Program-made: the position numbers and the translations under genes
Part shown: in pieces, positions 1-8,421 of the stretch
Position numbering within the stretch: the stretch's first letter is position 1
Layout: every line of letters begins with the position of its first letter
Notes under the pieces: model-generated
Database searches by the model: none
Seen by the model: the letters and a program-made list of their open reading frames with translations, nothing else
Told to the model about the DNA's origin: nothing
Assembly (NCBI GenBank): GCA_021796315.1
Contig: JAJYOH010000094.1
Coordinates: forward strand, 1-13,664
Origin: Chloroflexota bacterium
GTDB lineage: Bacteria; Chloroflexota; Anaerolineae; Anaerolineales; Villigracilaceae
Length of the DNA stretch: 13,664 bases
Direction: 5' to 3'

Positions 1-968
1 CCCGTGACGGGCGCGTCGAGTTGATATTCCCATTCGATGGTCACCGGTTCGGGCGAGCGGACGGTATCCACGACCTTTCCGCTTCGGTCCTTGACGCGCA
101 GCGCGATCGGTTTAAACGGCGCAGCCGTAACTGATATTTCATCCGCGCTCCAAAGGCGCTCACCCGTCTCGGCCAGCCCGGACGAAAGATAAAAGTCCAC
201 GGCTTCCTGCGTGGGCGCACGCTTGATGAGCTGGCCTTTTTTCAAAACAATGGCTTCCTGCGTCAAACGCAGAATAGCCGACATGTTATGACTGACAAAT
301 AAAACCGTGCGTCCCTGCTGGGCCACATCGCCCATCTTGCCGAGACATTTGCGCTGGAACTCCGCATCGCCCACCGCCAGAACTTCGTCCACAACAAGGA
401 TTTCAGGCTCAAGATGTGCGGCCACCGCGAAAGCCAGCCGCAAATACATGCCCGATGAATAACGCTTTACAGGCGTATCGATGAATTGTCCGACTTCAGA
501 GAAATCAACGATCTCATCGAACTTCCGCTCGATCTCCGCGCGTTTCATGCCCAGGACTGCGCCGTTCAAAAAGATATTTTCACGACCGGTCAATTCGGGA
601 TGAAAGCCTGTGCCAACTTCGAGCAGCGAGCCGACGCGTCCGCGCACAGAGACGGTGCCCACGGTCGGCTCGGTAACGCGCGACAGGACCTTGAGCAGGG
701 TGCTCTTGCCCGCGCCGTTCCGTCCAACAATGCCAAGAACCTGGCCTTCCTCAAGGTCAAAGGAAACATCGTTGAGCGCCCAGATGAAATTTTTCTCTAC
801 TGGCAACTGAGGATTATCCGAGCGGCGTGTCATTGCTTTTGCCCATCGAACCGGCGCAGTGATGGTATCCGTCAACACATCACGCAGCATTCCATACTGG
901 AATTTCTGTTGTGCGGCGCCGATTCGGTATTTTTTACTTAAGTGTTCAGCGCGAATTGCAATTGTCAT
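1..968 (-). CDS. wzt: Polysaccharide ABC exporter ATP-binding subunit (Wzt-like), C-terminus cut by window edge
   Basis: This is the nucleotide-binding subunit of an O-antigen/teichoic-acid-type polysaccharide exporter, which powers transport of a finished lipid-linked glycan across the cytoplasmic membrane. I translated 322 residues from the ATG at 968; the frame stays open to the left edge. Visible motifs are Walker A GRNGAGKST (82-90), ABC signature YSSGMYLRL (170-178), Walker B ILVVDE (190-195) followed by VLAVGD, and the H-loop His227 in SHNM. An N-terminal segment between the first strand and Walker A (about 16-60) is usual for Wzt/TagH proteins. After about residue 260 a C-terminal extension begins, which in Wzt homologues binds the sugar cap of the substrate; it is incomplete here. 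The start lies 1 nt after the permease stop (TAAGATG), so the two are almost certainly co-translated. Glycan specificity cannot be read from the sequence. Confidence 0.93.
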   Translation of the reverse strand, partial: MTIAIRAEHLSKKYRIGAAQQKFQYGMLRDVLTDTITAPVRWAKAMTRRSDNPQLPVEKNFIWALNDVSFDLEEGQVLGIVGRNGAGKSTLLKVLSRVTEPTVGTVSVRGRVGSLLEVGTGFHPELTGRENIFLNGAVLGMKRAEIERKFDEIVDFSEVGQFIDTPVKRYSSGMYLRLAFAVAAHLEPEILVVDEVLAVGDAEFQRKCLGKMGDVAQQGRTVLFVSHNMSAILRLTQEAIVLKKGQLIKRAPTQEAVDFYLSSGLAETGERLWSADEISVTAAPFKPIALRVKDRSGKVVDTVRSPEPVTIEWEYQLDAPVT

Positions 969-969
969 C

Positions 970-1818
970 TTAGATCGTGTCCGCGAAAGTTTTTTCCATG
1001 CCGCGGAAATAAAAAAGTCCGCTCACCAGGACCAGCAGGGAAATTCCAACCGAGACCCATAGCGCCGCATCCGGGCCGCTGCCTGCTCCAAGCAAAGCCC
1101 AGCGGAATCCGTTCACCACTCCGGCCATCGGGTTGAGGGAATAAAGCAGCCGCCATTTCGGCGAGATCACGCTCGCAGAGTAAGCAACCGGCGTGGCGAA
1201 GAGCCAGAACTGGGTCAGGAAAGGAAGCGCATAGTTCACATCGCGATATTTAACGTTGATCGCAGAAAGCCACAAGGCCACTCCCAACGCGGCAATAATC
1301 GCCAGCAAAAGGAATAATGGCAAGGCCCATAATATGTTCCAGGCAGGCGTGACTTTGTAATAGAACATCAAGAAAATCAGGATCACGAACGAGATGGCAA
1401 AATCCACCAGGCCCGACAACACGGAAGCAACCGGCAGTACCAGGCGCGGAAAATAAATCTTGGTCACCATGTTGCTGTTCGATGTCAGCGACCGGCTGGC
1501 ATTGTTGAGCGCAGCCACAAATAACCCCCATGGCAGAAGCGCCGTATAGGAAAAGATCGGGTAAGGAACGCCATCGCTCGATACTTTTGCAACGCCGTTG
1601 AAGATAAAATTAAAAACCAACATGGTCATGACGGGCTGGATGATCGCCCAGGCCGCGCCGAGCATGGTTTGTTTATAACGAACCTTGATATCGCGCCAGA
1701 TCATAAAGAAGACCAGTTCGCGATAAGTCCACAGGTCGCGCAGGTGAAGCGTCGCAAGGCCCTTGGATGGTTTGATATAAACCGTAGTCGGTTCGTGTGA
1801 GACGGTTTGAATTGCCAT
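970..1818 (-). CDS. wzm: Polysaccharide ABC exporter permease (Wzm-like, ABC-2 type)
   Basis: This 282-aa integral membrane protein is the partner of the downstream ATPase. Residues 1-35 are a cytoplasmic N-terminus. An amphipathic segment with WRDIKVRYKQ (41-50) precedes GAAWAIIQP (54-62), a pattern typical of Wzm/TagG ABC-2 permeases. Hydrophobic segments follow at about 57-75, 92-107, 128-153, 163-186, 198-217 and 251-271, consistent with about six membrane spans. The length is normal for the family. The ATG is 5 nt after the fucose synthase stop, and the ATPase starts 1 nt after this gene's stop, so all three are one operon. Together with Wzt it would form a 2+2 transporter in the inner membrane. 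Proteins of the same class export O-antigen, teichoic acid or capsule; which one applies here is unknown. Confidence 0.92.
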   Translation of the reverse strand: MAIQTVSHEPTTVYIKPSKGLATLHLRDLWTYRELVFFMIWRDIKVRYKQTMLGAAWAIIQPVMTMLVFNFIFNGVAKVSSDGVPYPIFSYTALLPWGLFVAALNNASRSLTSNSNMVTKIYFPRLVLPVASVLSGLVDFAISFVILIFLMFYYKVTPAWNILWALPLFLLLAIIAALGVALWLSAINVKYRDVNYALPFLTQFWLFATPVAYSASVISPKWRLLYSLNPMAGVVNGFRWALLGAGSGPDAALWVSVGISLLVLVSGLFYFRGMEKTFADTI

Positions 1819-1823
1819 TTGAA

Positions 1824-2895
<1,072 letters not shown>

Positions 2896-2902
2896 AAAAA
2901 TA

Positions 2903-3916
2903 TTATTGAACTATGAACTGTGCATTCCGATATTTCTCATCCATCGGATTGCGGATGATACCCGTCTTCAACGCAAACAGCAACTCTCGAATCCCGTCAT
3001 CCACCGTCAGCGTGGTGTCAAAATCAAGTTCACGTTTGACCTTGGCAAATGAGACCGTAATATCGCGCATGTCGCCGCCGAAGGTCAGGTCTTTATAATC
3101 CACCACCGTCTCAGGCATGCGTTTCAACACCAACTGAACGATTTGATCTTTGGTGTAATTGCCATCATCGGCGCCCAGGTTGTAAACCTGTCCGCGAATT
3201 TTTTCCTGCGGCGCATCCAGGCCCATTATGATGCCGCGCACCACATCCTTGACGTGTACGAACGAGCGCGAATATCCGCGTTGGTAAATTAACAACTGGC
3301 GTTTTGTGTAGGCATCCAAAACAAATTGATTAACGATCAAATCAAAACGCGTGCGCGGAGAAATGCCATATAAAGTTGCGAAACGAAATGACAGCGGCGC
3401 ACAGGATGCATCTTTTTGTTTGAGCAAATATTCTTCGGCCGCGATCTTTGTCTCGGCATATAAAGATTGCGGATTCAGCGGCGACTCTTCCGTGACCGGC
3501 TTGCCGTCCGCGGCGAGGCCATAATTGCTGTACGTGGACGCAAACACGAATCTTTCCGCCCCCAAAACGGACGCCTGCTCGAAGACCAGTTTCGTGGCAT
3601 CGACGTTATACCGCCAGGCGGCCTGCTTGCCAACAGCCTGGCACGCCGGGAAGCCGACAATGCCCGCCAAATGAACAACTGCATCCGGCTTCGGCCAGTC
3701 TTTTTTCAGCGCATCGCGCACCGCACGCGGCTCGGTCACATCGGTTCTGACGAAATGGAAATTGGGATGCTGCAAAAATGCAACCAGCGACTCGCCGCCG
3801 AACAACAAACTGTCAGCCACGGTCACGCTGAAATTTTTCCTCAGCAGTTCCGCGGTCAGGAGTGAACCGATGTAGCCCGCCCCGCCGGTGATCAAAATAT
3901 GTCGATCCGTTGTCAT
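2903..3916 (-). CDS. NAD-dependent nucleotide-sugar epimerase/dehydratase (extended SDR)
   Basis: This 337-aa extended SDR probably acts on an NDP-sugar for polysaccharide synthesis. It has the NAD-binding motif GGAGYIG (11-17), Asp35 at the end of strand 2 (suggesting NAD rather than NADP), HLAG (82-85), an STYSNYG segment (127-133) supplying the catalytic Ser/Thr, and YAETK (153-157) with the catalytic Tyr153 and Lys157. RSFVHVKDVVRGI (217-229) and YNLGAD (245-250) are typical of UDP-glucose 4-epimerase-like members. The exact substrate cannot be assigned; UDP-glucose/galactose epimerase, dTDP-sugar or CDP-sugar enzymes all look like this. Its ATG overlaps the regulator's stop in an ATGA arrangement (3913-3916), so it is translationally coupled to the regulator. 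A palindromic repeat follows directly downstream. Confidence 0.88.
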   Translation of the reverse strand: MTTDRHILITGGAGYIGSLLTAELLRKNFSVTVADSLLFGGESLVAFLQHPNFHFVRTDVTEPRAVRDALKKDWPKPDAVVHLAGIVGFPACQAVGKQAAWRYNVDATKLVFEQASVLGAERFVFASTYSNYGLAADGKPVTEESPLNPQSLYAETKIAAEEYLLKQKDASCAPLSFRFATLYGISPRTRFDLIVNQFVLDAYTKRQLLIYQRGYSRSFVHVKDVVRGIIMGLDAPQEKIRGQVYNLGADDGNYTKDQIVQLVLKRMPETVVDYKDLTFGGDMRDITVSFAKVKRELDFDTTLTVDDGIRELLFALKTGIIRNPMDEKYRNAQFIVQ

Positions 3917-4389
3917 GAACGCTCTCCCATATTCAACACAACTTTGAAACCCCTGACCTCGATCGTGGGCGCATCCGCATCCTGAACGATTTCGAATCCC
4001 TGCTCAAGGCACGAGAGCTTGCAAATATCAGCCACATCGCCCTCACCGAGAACGCGAACACGCGTGAATCCTGCCGTGCGGATGGCATCCAAATGCTCTT
4101 TCACACGCAGGCGGGTTTTCCGGTAAAGATCGAATGAACGCTCGATGTAATTCACCGTTAAGCGGGCGCGCAAAGCGATGCCTTCGGGTGTGATGATGTA
4201 ACGCAATTTCTTGCGTTCGGCGCGTTGCACTTTGACGTAGCCTTTTGCGATCAGCCGTTTGAGATGCCAATTGACCGTACCAACCGCCACGCCCAATTGC
4301 GTGGCAAGCGTGGCTTGATTCACGTCGGGGTTATTCTCAACGTGTTCAAGCAAAGTAAGTTCACGATCGGTTTCGTTTGATTGTTCCAT
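3913..4389 (-). CDS. Winged-helix transcriptional regulator, EPS-associated MarR type
   Basis: This 158-aa DNA-binding regulator probably controls the polysaccharide operon it heads. Residues about 10-60 form a winged helix-turn-helix, with the recognition region QATLATQLGVAVGTVNWHLKRL (roughly 25-46) and a basic wing RAERKKLRY. The following TPEGIALRARLTVNY segment leads into a helical stretch of the kind I recall from EPS-associated MarR regulators. The last 50 residues (GFTRVRVLGEGDVADICKL onward) read like a small Rossmann-like beta-alpha unit with a degenerate glycine-rich turn, possibly a ligand-sensing domain; this is inference. I chose the ATG at 4389. A TTG at 4410 would add seven residues but falls inside the inverted-repeat promoter region. 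It overlaps the epimerase by 4 bp. Autoregulation through the adjacent palindromes is likely. Confidence 0.8.
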   Translation of the reverse strand: MEQSNETDRELTLLEHVENNPDVNQATLATQLGVAVGTVNWHLKRLIAKGYVKVQRAERKKLRYIITPEGIALRARLTVNYIERSFDLYRKTRLRVKEHLDAIRTAGFTRVRVLGEGDVADICKLSCLEQGFEIVQDADAPTIEVRGFKVVLNMGERS

Positions 4390-4406
4390 GCACAGCACTT
4401 TATAAT
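4377..4406 (+). promoter_or_regulatory. Candidate sigma-70 promoter for the methyltransferase/GT2 gene
   Basis: TTGATT (4377-4382) as -35 and a perfect TATAAT (4401-4406) as -10 are separated by 18 nt and would give a leader of about 65 nt. A second option is TTTGCA (4440-4445) with TACAAT (4463-4468) at 17-nt spacing, which would give a nearly leaderless message. The sequence does not decide between them. Confidence 0.4.
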
Positions 4407-4431
4407 TCAAAATTCAGTCACTGAATTATAA
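4400..4431. promoter_or_regulatory. Nested inverted repeats in divergent promoter, candidate operator
   Basis: TTATAATTCA (4400-4409) and TGAATTATAA (4422-4431) form a perfect 10-bp inverted repeat with a 12-nt spacer. Nested in it, AATTCAG (4411-4417) and CTGAATT (4421-4427) form a perfect 7-bp inverted repeat around TCA. Each outer arm contains a perfect TATAAT (-10 consensus), one on each strand. The site lies between the regulator and the divergent methyltransferase/glycosyltransferase gene. A dimeric winged-helix protein bound here would cover both -10 elements, so I infer an autoregulated operator. Confidence 0.6.
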
Positions 4432-4453
4432 CATAGACCTTTGCAAATGGACG
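4425..4453 (-). promoter_or_regulatory. Candidate promoter of the regulator/polysaccharide operon
   Basis: On the minus strand TATAAT (complement of 4425-4430) is a perfect -10 element about 35 nt before the regulator's ATG. The -35 position at 17-nt spacing reads CGTCCA (complement of 4448-4453), a weak match, as expected for an activator-dependent or regulated promoter. The -10 sits inside the inverted repeat. Confidence 0.35.
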
Positions 4454-4477
4454 TTCACCACGTACAATCAGGCCGCA

Positions 4478-5911
4478 ATGAAAACCAAACCTCTCTTTGA
4501 TCCTGCCGGACAAGCCTACCAGCAAGCGCACATTGCGCAATGGGATGCGGTGGCGCGCAAGCGTGATTCATGGACTGGCTGGGGCGGAATGTATCACCGG
4601 CGACTTGCAGAGATATATCGCTTCCTGATCACACCCGGGCAGCGGATTCTGGAGATTGGCTGCGGGCAAGGCGACCTGCTCGCTTCGCTCCGCCCCTCAC
4701 GCGGACTCGGCCTCGATTTTTCTGCATCCATGCTGGAGCGTGCGCGCGCCAAACATCCGAACCTTGAATTCATTTCAGGCGATGCCCACGATCTTTCCGC
4801 TATTGAAGGCCCATTCGACTTCATCATTTTCTCCGACACCGTCAACGATTTGTGGGATGTCCAACGCGCGCTCGAACAATTGCGTCATTTGTGCACTCCA
4901 TCCACGCGCATTATCTTTAATTTTTACAGCAGGTTCTGGCAGTTATCTCTCAACATCGCGCAAAAATTAAATCTGGCGGCGCCCATGCTTCCGCAAAACT
5001 GGCTGACGCCATCCGACCTGCGCGGCATGTTAAATCTCGCAGGTTTTGAATCCATCCGCAACTGGCAGGAAATTCTATGGCCGCTGCCGCTGGGCGGTTT
5101 TGCCAATAAATTCCTGGCGCGGCTGTGGCCTTTCAATGAATTTGCCCTCGCCAATTTTATGATCGCCCGCCCGCAGCCCGAGCCGGTTAAAGAGCCGACC
5201 GTTTCCGTGGTCATCGCGGCGCGCAACGAGTCCGGGAATATCAAAGCCATCTTCGAACGCACGCCCAGGATGGGACTCGAAATGGAATTGGTCTTCGTCG
5301 AAGGACATTCGCGCGACGACACCTACGCGGCCATCGAACGCGAAATGGCGGCTCATCCCGGGACCTCGAGCCGGTTGTTCCGTCAAACCGGCATCGGCAA
5401 AGCGGACGCCATTCGACTCGGTTTCGCCGAAGCCAAAGGCGATGCGCTGATGATCCTCGACGCCGACATGACTGTCCCGCCAGAAGATCTGCCGCGCTTC
5501 TACGAGGCGCTGCGCGACGGCAAAGGCGAATTCATCAACGGCGTGCGCCTTGTCTACCCGATGGAAAAGGAAGCCATGCAGGGTTTGAATTTCCTCGGCA
5601 ATAAATTTTTCAGCCTGGCTTTTTCATGGATATTGGGCCAGCCCATCAAAGACACTTTGTGCGGCACGAAAGTTTTGTGGAAAAAAGATTACGAACTGAT
5701 CGCCGCCAACCGGAATTACTTCGGCGAATTCGATCCCTTCGGCGATTACGATCTCATCTTCGGCGCAGCCAAGCTCAACTTGAAGATCGTTGACCTGCCC
5801 ATCCGCTACCGCGAGCGCACCTACGGCTCCACAAATATTTCGCGCTGGAAGCACGGCATGTTGTTGTTGAGAATGGTCGCTTTCGCGGCGAGAAGAATAA
5901 AATTTGTGTAG
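4478..5911 (+). CDS. Bifunctional SAM-dependent methyltransferase / family 2 glycosyltransferase
   Basis: This 477-aa protein has two enzymes in one chain. Residues 1-230 are a class I SAM methyltransferase with motif I ILEIGCGQGD (57-66), an acidic residue at the end of strand 2 in GLGLD (76-80), and FDFIIFSDTVNDLWD (113-127) as the post-motif region. Residues 240-470 are a GT-A fold family 2 transferase: VSVVIAARNESGNI (242-255), VEGHSRDDT (274-282), the DxD metal site at Asp328-Asp330 in LDADM, and FGDYDL (421-426) near the catalytic base region. The GT half resembles polyprenyl-phosphate sugar transferases, but there are no C-terminal membrane spans. It may modify and extend a glycan or lipid carrier, with substrates unknown. 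A weak AGG ribosome site lies 5 nt before the ATG. It is divergent from the regulator and shares its operator-like region. Confidence 0.85.
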   Translation: MKTKPLFDPAGQAYQQAHIAQWDAVARKRDSWTGWGGMYHRRLAEIYRFLITPGQRILEIGCGQGDLLASLRPSRGLGLDFSASMLERARAKHPNLEFISGDAHDLSAIEGPFDFIIFSDTVNDLWDVQRALEQLRHLCTPSTRIIFNFYSRFWQLSLNIAQKLNLAAPMLPQNWLTPSDLRGMLNLAGFESIRNWQEILWPLPLGGFANKFLARLWPFNEFALANFMIARPQPEPVKEPTVSVVIAARNESGNIKAIFERTPRMGLEMELVFVEGHSRDDTYAAIEREMAAHPGTSSRLFRQTGIGKADAIRLGFAEAKGDALMILDADMTVPPEDLPRFYEALRDGKGEFINGVRLVYPMEKEAMQGLNFLGNKFFSLAFSWILGQPIKDTLCGTKVLWKKDYELIAANRNYFGEFDPFGDYDLIFGAAKLNLKIVDLPIRYRERTYGSTNISRWKHGMLLLRMVAFAARRIKFV

Positions 5912-5976
5912 TGCAATCCACAAATTACGCAGATTTCACAGATAAAAAAATCAGCATAATTCCTGATTGAATCCAT

Positions 5977-6022
5977 AAATGCGAAGACGCAAAGGTAATA
6001 AGAACTTTGCGTCTTCGCATTT
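5977..6022. terminator. Perfect 18-bp hairpin between convergent genes, probable bidirectional terminator
   Basis: AAATGCGAAGACGCAAAG (5977-5994) and CTTTGCGTCTTCGCATTT (6005-6022) are exact inverse complements around a 10-nt loop. It lies between the end of the methyltransferase/GT2 gene and the end of the phosphatase gene, where a shared terminator is expected. The T-tracts after the stem are short and interrupted, so termination efficiency is uncertain. Confidence 0.65.
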
Positions 6023-6052
6023 TGCATTTTGCGTTTTGCATCTTTGCGTTTT
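6017..6052. repeat. Short degenerate tandem repeat (GCATTTT / GCGTTTT)
   Basis: Five 7-8 bp units run in tandem: GCATTTT, GCATTTT, GCGTTTT, GCATCTTT, GCGTTTT. The first unit is part of the hairpin's right arm and the last overlaps the stop codon of the phosphatase gene (6051-6053). It may have grown by slippage from the hairpin arm. No function is evident. Confidence 0.5.
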
Positions 6053-6611
6053 ACTTATCCACTTCGATCTCCCGCCATCCGCCGTTCCCAGGTATCAAAT
6101 CCCAAACCCTTTCGATGGGCAGGTTTCGATAATGCGTCAGCAGACAGGCGATCGCGAACCCATGCGAAACAACAGCCACAGTTTGTCCGAAATATTTTGG
6201 ACGTATATCTTCAATCGCAGCCACTACCCTTTCCATCACTTGCGATGTTGTTTCTCCGCCGGGCGGCACAACCGATCTTGGATCTATCATCCGCAGCCGG
6301 ATCGCATCCGCATATCTCGCCCGAATTTCGGAGATGAGCAATCCCTGCCATTCGCCCTGATGGATCTCGCGCAAACGCACATCGAATTGCACATTTAATT
6401 TCATAACAGATGCCAGCGCTTCGGCCGTTTCGCGCGCGCGTGAGAGATCGCTCGAATAGATGGCGGCAAATTTTATATCGTCCAAAGCATGTGCAGTTTG
6501 GACAGCCTGCTCGCGGCCACGTTCATTTAACGGGACATCGGCTTGACCCTGCCAGCGGCCTTCAATGTTCCAGTCGGTCTCCCCGTGTCGGATGAGAATG
6601 AAGCGCGTCAC
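6051..6611 (-). CDS. gpgP: Histidine phosphatase, probable glucosyl-3-phosphoglycerate phosphatase
   Basis: This 186-aa cytoplasmic phosphatase belongs to the phosphoglycerate-mutase-like branch. It has RHGETDWN (8-15) with the phospho-accepting His9, Arg60 in SRARET, Glu82 in LREIHQGEWQG as the likely proton donor, and the second catalytic His150 in SHG. In mycobacteria the phosphatase acting after GpgS (GpgP, EC 3.1.3.85) is of this same family and shares the LRE.H.G.WQG block. The gene starts with GTG at 6611, sharing one G with the TAG stop of gpgS (TAGTG), so the two are tightly coupled. Removal of phosphate from glucosyl-3-phosphoglycerate to give glucosylglycerate is therefore the best guess. 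The family is promiscuous, so the substrate rests on context: family confidence is high and substrate confidence moderate. Confidence 0.85.
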   Translation of the reverse strand: MTRFILIRHGETDWNIEGRWQGQADVPLNERGREQAVQTAHALDDIKFAAIYSSDLSRARETAEALASVMKLNVQFDVRLREIHQGEWQGLLISEIRARYADAIRLRMIDPRSVVPPGGETTSQVMERVVAAIEDIRPKYFGQTVAVVSHGFAIACLLTHYRNLPIERVWDLIPGNGGWREIEVDK

Positions 6612-8419
6612 TATTTGGCCCGCTCCCGATATTCCGGCAGTTCCACCATCGGAGGCCGTTCGCGTTCAGCGATCTCTTCAACGTCCAGAAAGAAACGCCC
6701 CGGTTCATAACGGATCAGCTTCATGGTCTTGTTGACCTCTTCCAGCGCGTTCCATCCATAGCGCCGTTCCAGTTTGTGCATTACCGTCTGGATGATCGCG
6801 AAAGACATTTTGCTTAGCGCTTCCAGCGGCTGGTTATGGTGGATGCGTTCCTGCAGATCAATCTGCGCAATCGCGCCCAATCCAAATTTTTCAAGGACAT
6901 CGATCAACAGACCGATCTCCACGCCATAGCCGGTCGAGAAGGGCAATTGCTCGAGCGCGGTACGCCGGCCGCCGTACTCGCCGGAGAGCGGCTGGATAAC
7001 GCCGGAAAGTTCCGGATAAAAAAGGTTGAGCAATGGCCGCGCCGTGAGTTCCGTCACCCGCCCGCCGCCGCCCGCCTGCATCTTATTATCCACTTTAAGC
7101 GGACGACGATAAAAGCCCTTGACGAATTGAATCTCAGGGCTGACGAGTAAAGGTCCCAACAACCCGTAGACAAAATGAGGCTGGATATTGACGATGTCCG
7201 TGTCGATCCAAAGGATGATATCGCCGCGCGTAAGATACAAACTTTTCCAAAGCGCATCGCCCTTGCCATGCCGCGCGCCATACTGAGGCAATGTGGATTG
7301 ATGGATGTAGACCGGCAGGCCCAATTCCGCCGCGATCTCGCGCGTCCGGTCTGTAGAATCAGAATCGACCAGGATGATCTCATCCAGCAAGGGCGCATCA
7401 TCCATTAATGTCTTTTTGACCGTCCTGATCACATTCCCAACAGTCTCTTCTTCATTCAGCGCCGGAAGCGCCAGGCTGATCGTAACATTTTGCTTGCGTT
7501 TTAAATCGAGCAGGTTTTTCAGGTCATCGAATTCATCGGCATGATAAGTGTTCTCTGCAAACCATTTATCGACCAGCACCGAGATGGCTGTCTGGCTTGA
7601 CTCTTCGCTGGTCAGGTTAACCGGCATCGGACGCTTGGTCTTGATAACGATCACGCCGACCTGGCTTTCATGCAGGATGCGATCCGCCACCGGGCCAATC
7701 GAATCCAACTTATGCGCCGGTTGAGCCGTGGCGCCCATCACAACCAGGTCGAATTGACGCGAGGCGGTCAGGATGGCGTCGGCGGGGTCATCGGTGACAA
7801 TTTCCTGGCGCGTGACCTCCGGCAGGCTGTTCAAGACCCGATCGATCCCACGGAAAGGCGCATCCTGTATTCCCGCATTGACAGGCGTAATATGAAGCGA
7901 GGTCAGTTTTGCCCGGTTGGCACGAACCGTGGAGAGCGACAGGCGCAAAGCCAGCTCGGCATACGGTCCGCCGCGCATCGGGATCAAGACACGTTTTGGC
8001 TGGGCAGGAATCGGGCCGCTGAAAACTGCAATGTCGCACGGCGGATGGGCAAAGACCTCGGCGGGCGTAGTATGCAAAGCGGCAAAATGACAAGGCCACT
8101 CGAGCAATAACAGGTCAGGCTCTTCCTGTTCAACGGCCTCGACCAATTCATTCCAGGGAGTATGGGAGACACGCACATGCTCACGGACGCGAATCCGCTC
8201 TTCATTTTTTAATCCCTGCAGAGATTTACGAATTTGTCTGGCAGGCAAAGCCGCCGCGCTGAGGGAGTCGCTCTCGGGGATATGAACGATCCCAACCAGC
8301 ACAATGTGGCTGTTGCTGGCAATGGCGCGCGCAACAGTCAACGCTGATTCGCCCTGGCAGCCGTAAATCACCGGCACCAGGATCTTTCTAAACAAAGTCG
8401 ATGGACGGGTCTTTTTCAT
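6611..8419 (-). CDS. gpgS: Glucosyl-3-phosphoglycerate synthase fused to two N-terminal universal-stress-protein domains
   Basis: This 602-aa protein has a C-terminal half that is a GpgS (EC 2.4.1.266), transferring glucose from an NDP-glucose to 3-phosphoglycerate. Key blocks are LALPALNEEET (316-326), VDSDSTDRT (351-359), HGKGDALW (384-391), the DxD metal site Asp406-Asp408, GGGRVTELTARPLL (451-464), QPLSGEYGG (476-484), TGYGVEIG (496-503) and His527/His528 in RIHHNQPL, all in the order seen in mycobacterial GpgS. Residues about 10-135 and 141-262 are two universal-stress-protein units (RKILVPVIYG and KRVLIPMRGG starts). The second ends in MGATAQ, then GPVADRILHES and GVIVIK, a partly conserved USP nucleotide-binding pattern; the first is degenerate. 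Stand-alone GpgS proteins are roughly 320 aa, so the USP part nearly doubles it and may sense ATP or stress. The start is 2 nt after the upstream GT4 stop. Confidence 0.9.
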   Translation of the reverse strand: MKKTRPSTLFRKILVPVIYGCQGESALTVARAIASNSHIVLVGIVHIPESDSLSAAALPARQIRKSLQGLKNEERIRVREHVRVSHTPWNELVEAVEQEEPDLLLLEWPCHFAALHTTPAEVFAHPPCDIAVFSGPIPAQPKRVLIPMRGGPYAELALRLSLSTVRANRAKLTSLHITPVNAGIQDAPFRGIDRVLNSLPEVTRQEIVTDDPADAILTASRQFDLVVMGATAQPAHKLDSIGPVADRILHESQVGVIVIKTKRPMPVNLTSEESSQTAISVLVDKWFAENTYHADEFDDLKNLLDLKRKQNVTISLALPALNEEETVGNVIRTVKKTLMDDAPLLDEIILVDSDSTDRTREIAAELGLPVYIHQSTLPQYGARHGKGDALWKSLYLTRGDIILWIDTDIVNIQPHFVYGLLGPLLVSPEIQFVKGFYRRPLKVDNKMQAGGGGRVTELTARPLLNLFYPELSGVIQPLSGEYGGRRTALEQLPFSTGYGVEIGLLIDVLEKFGLGAIAQIDLQERIHHNQPLEALSKMSFAIIQTVMHKLERRYGWNALEEVNKTMKLIRYEPGRFFLDVEEIAERERPPMVELPEYRERAK

Positions 8420-8421
8420 GG

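Noticed and set aside
486..941. Plus-strand open frame of about 150 codons
   Set aside because: It lies entirely antisense to the ABC ATPase, whose Walker, signature and H-loop motifs are intact. The plus-strand translation shows no recognisable domain.
4390..4410. TTG start adding seven residues to the regulator
   Set aside because: The codon abuts the inverted-repeat centre, would lie very close to the predicted transcription start, and the added residues match nothing in the winged-helix fold.
6017..6052. Possible short CRISPR or iteron array
   Set aside because: The units are 7-8 bp, directly adjacent and degenerate, with no spacer and no replication or Cas gene nearby.
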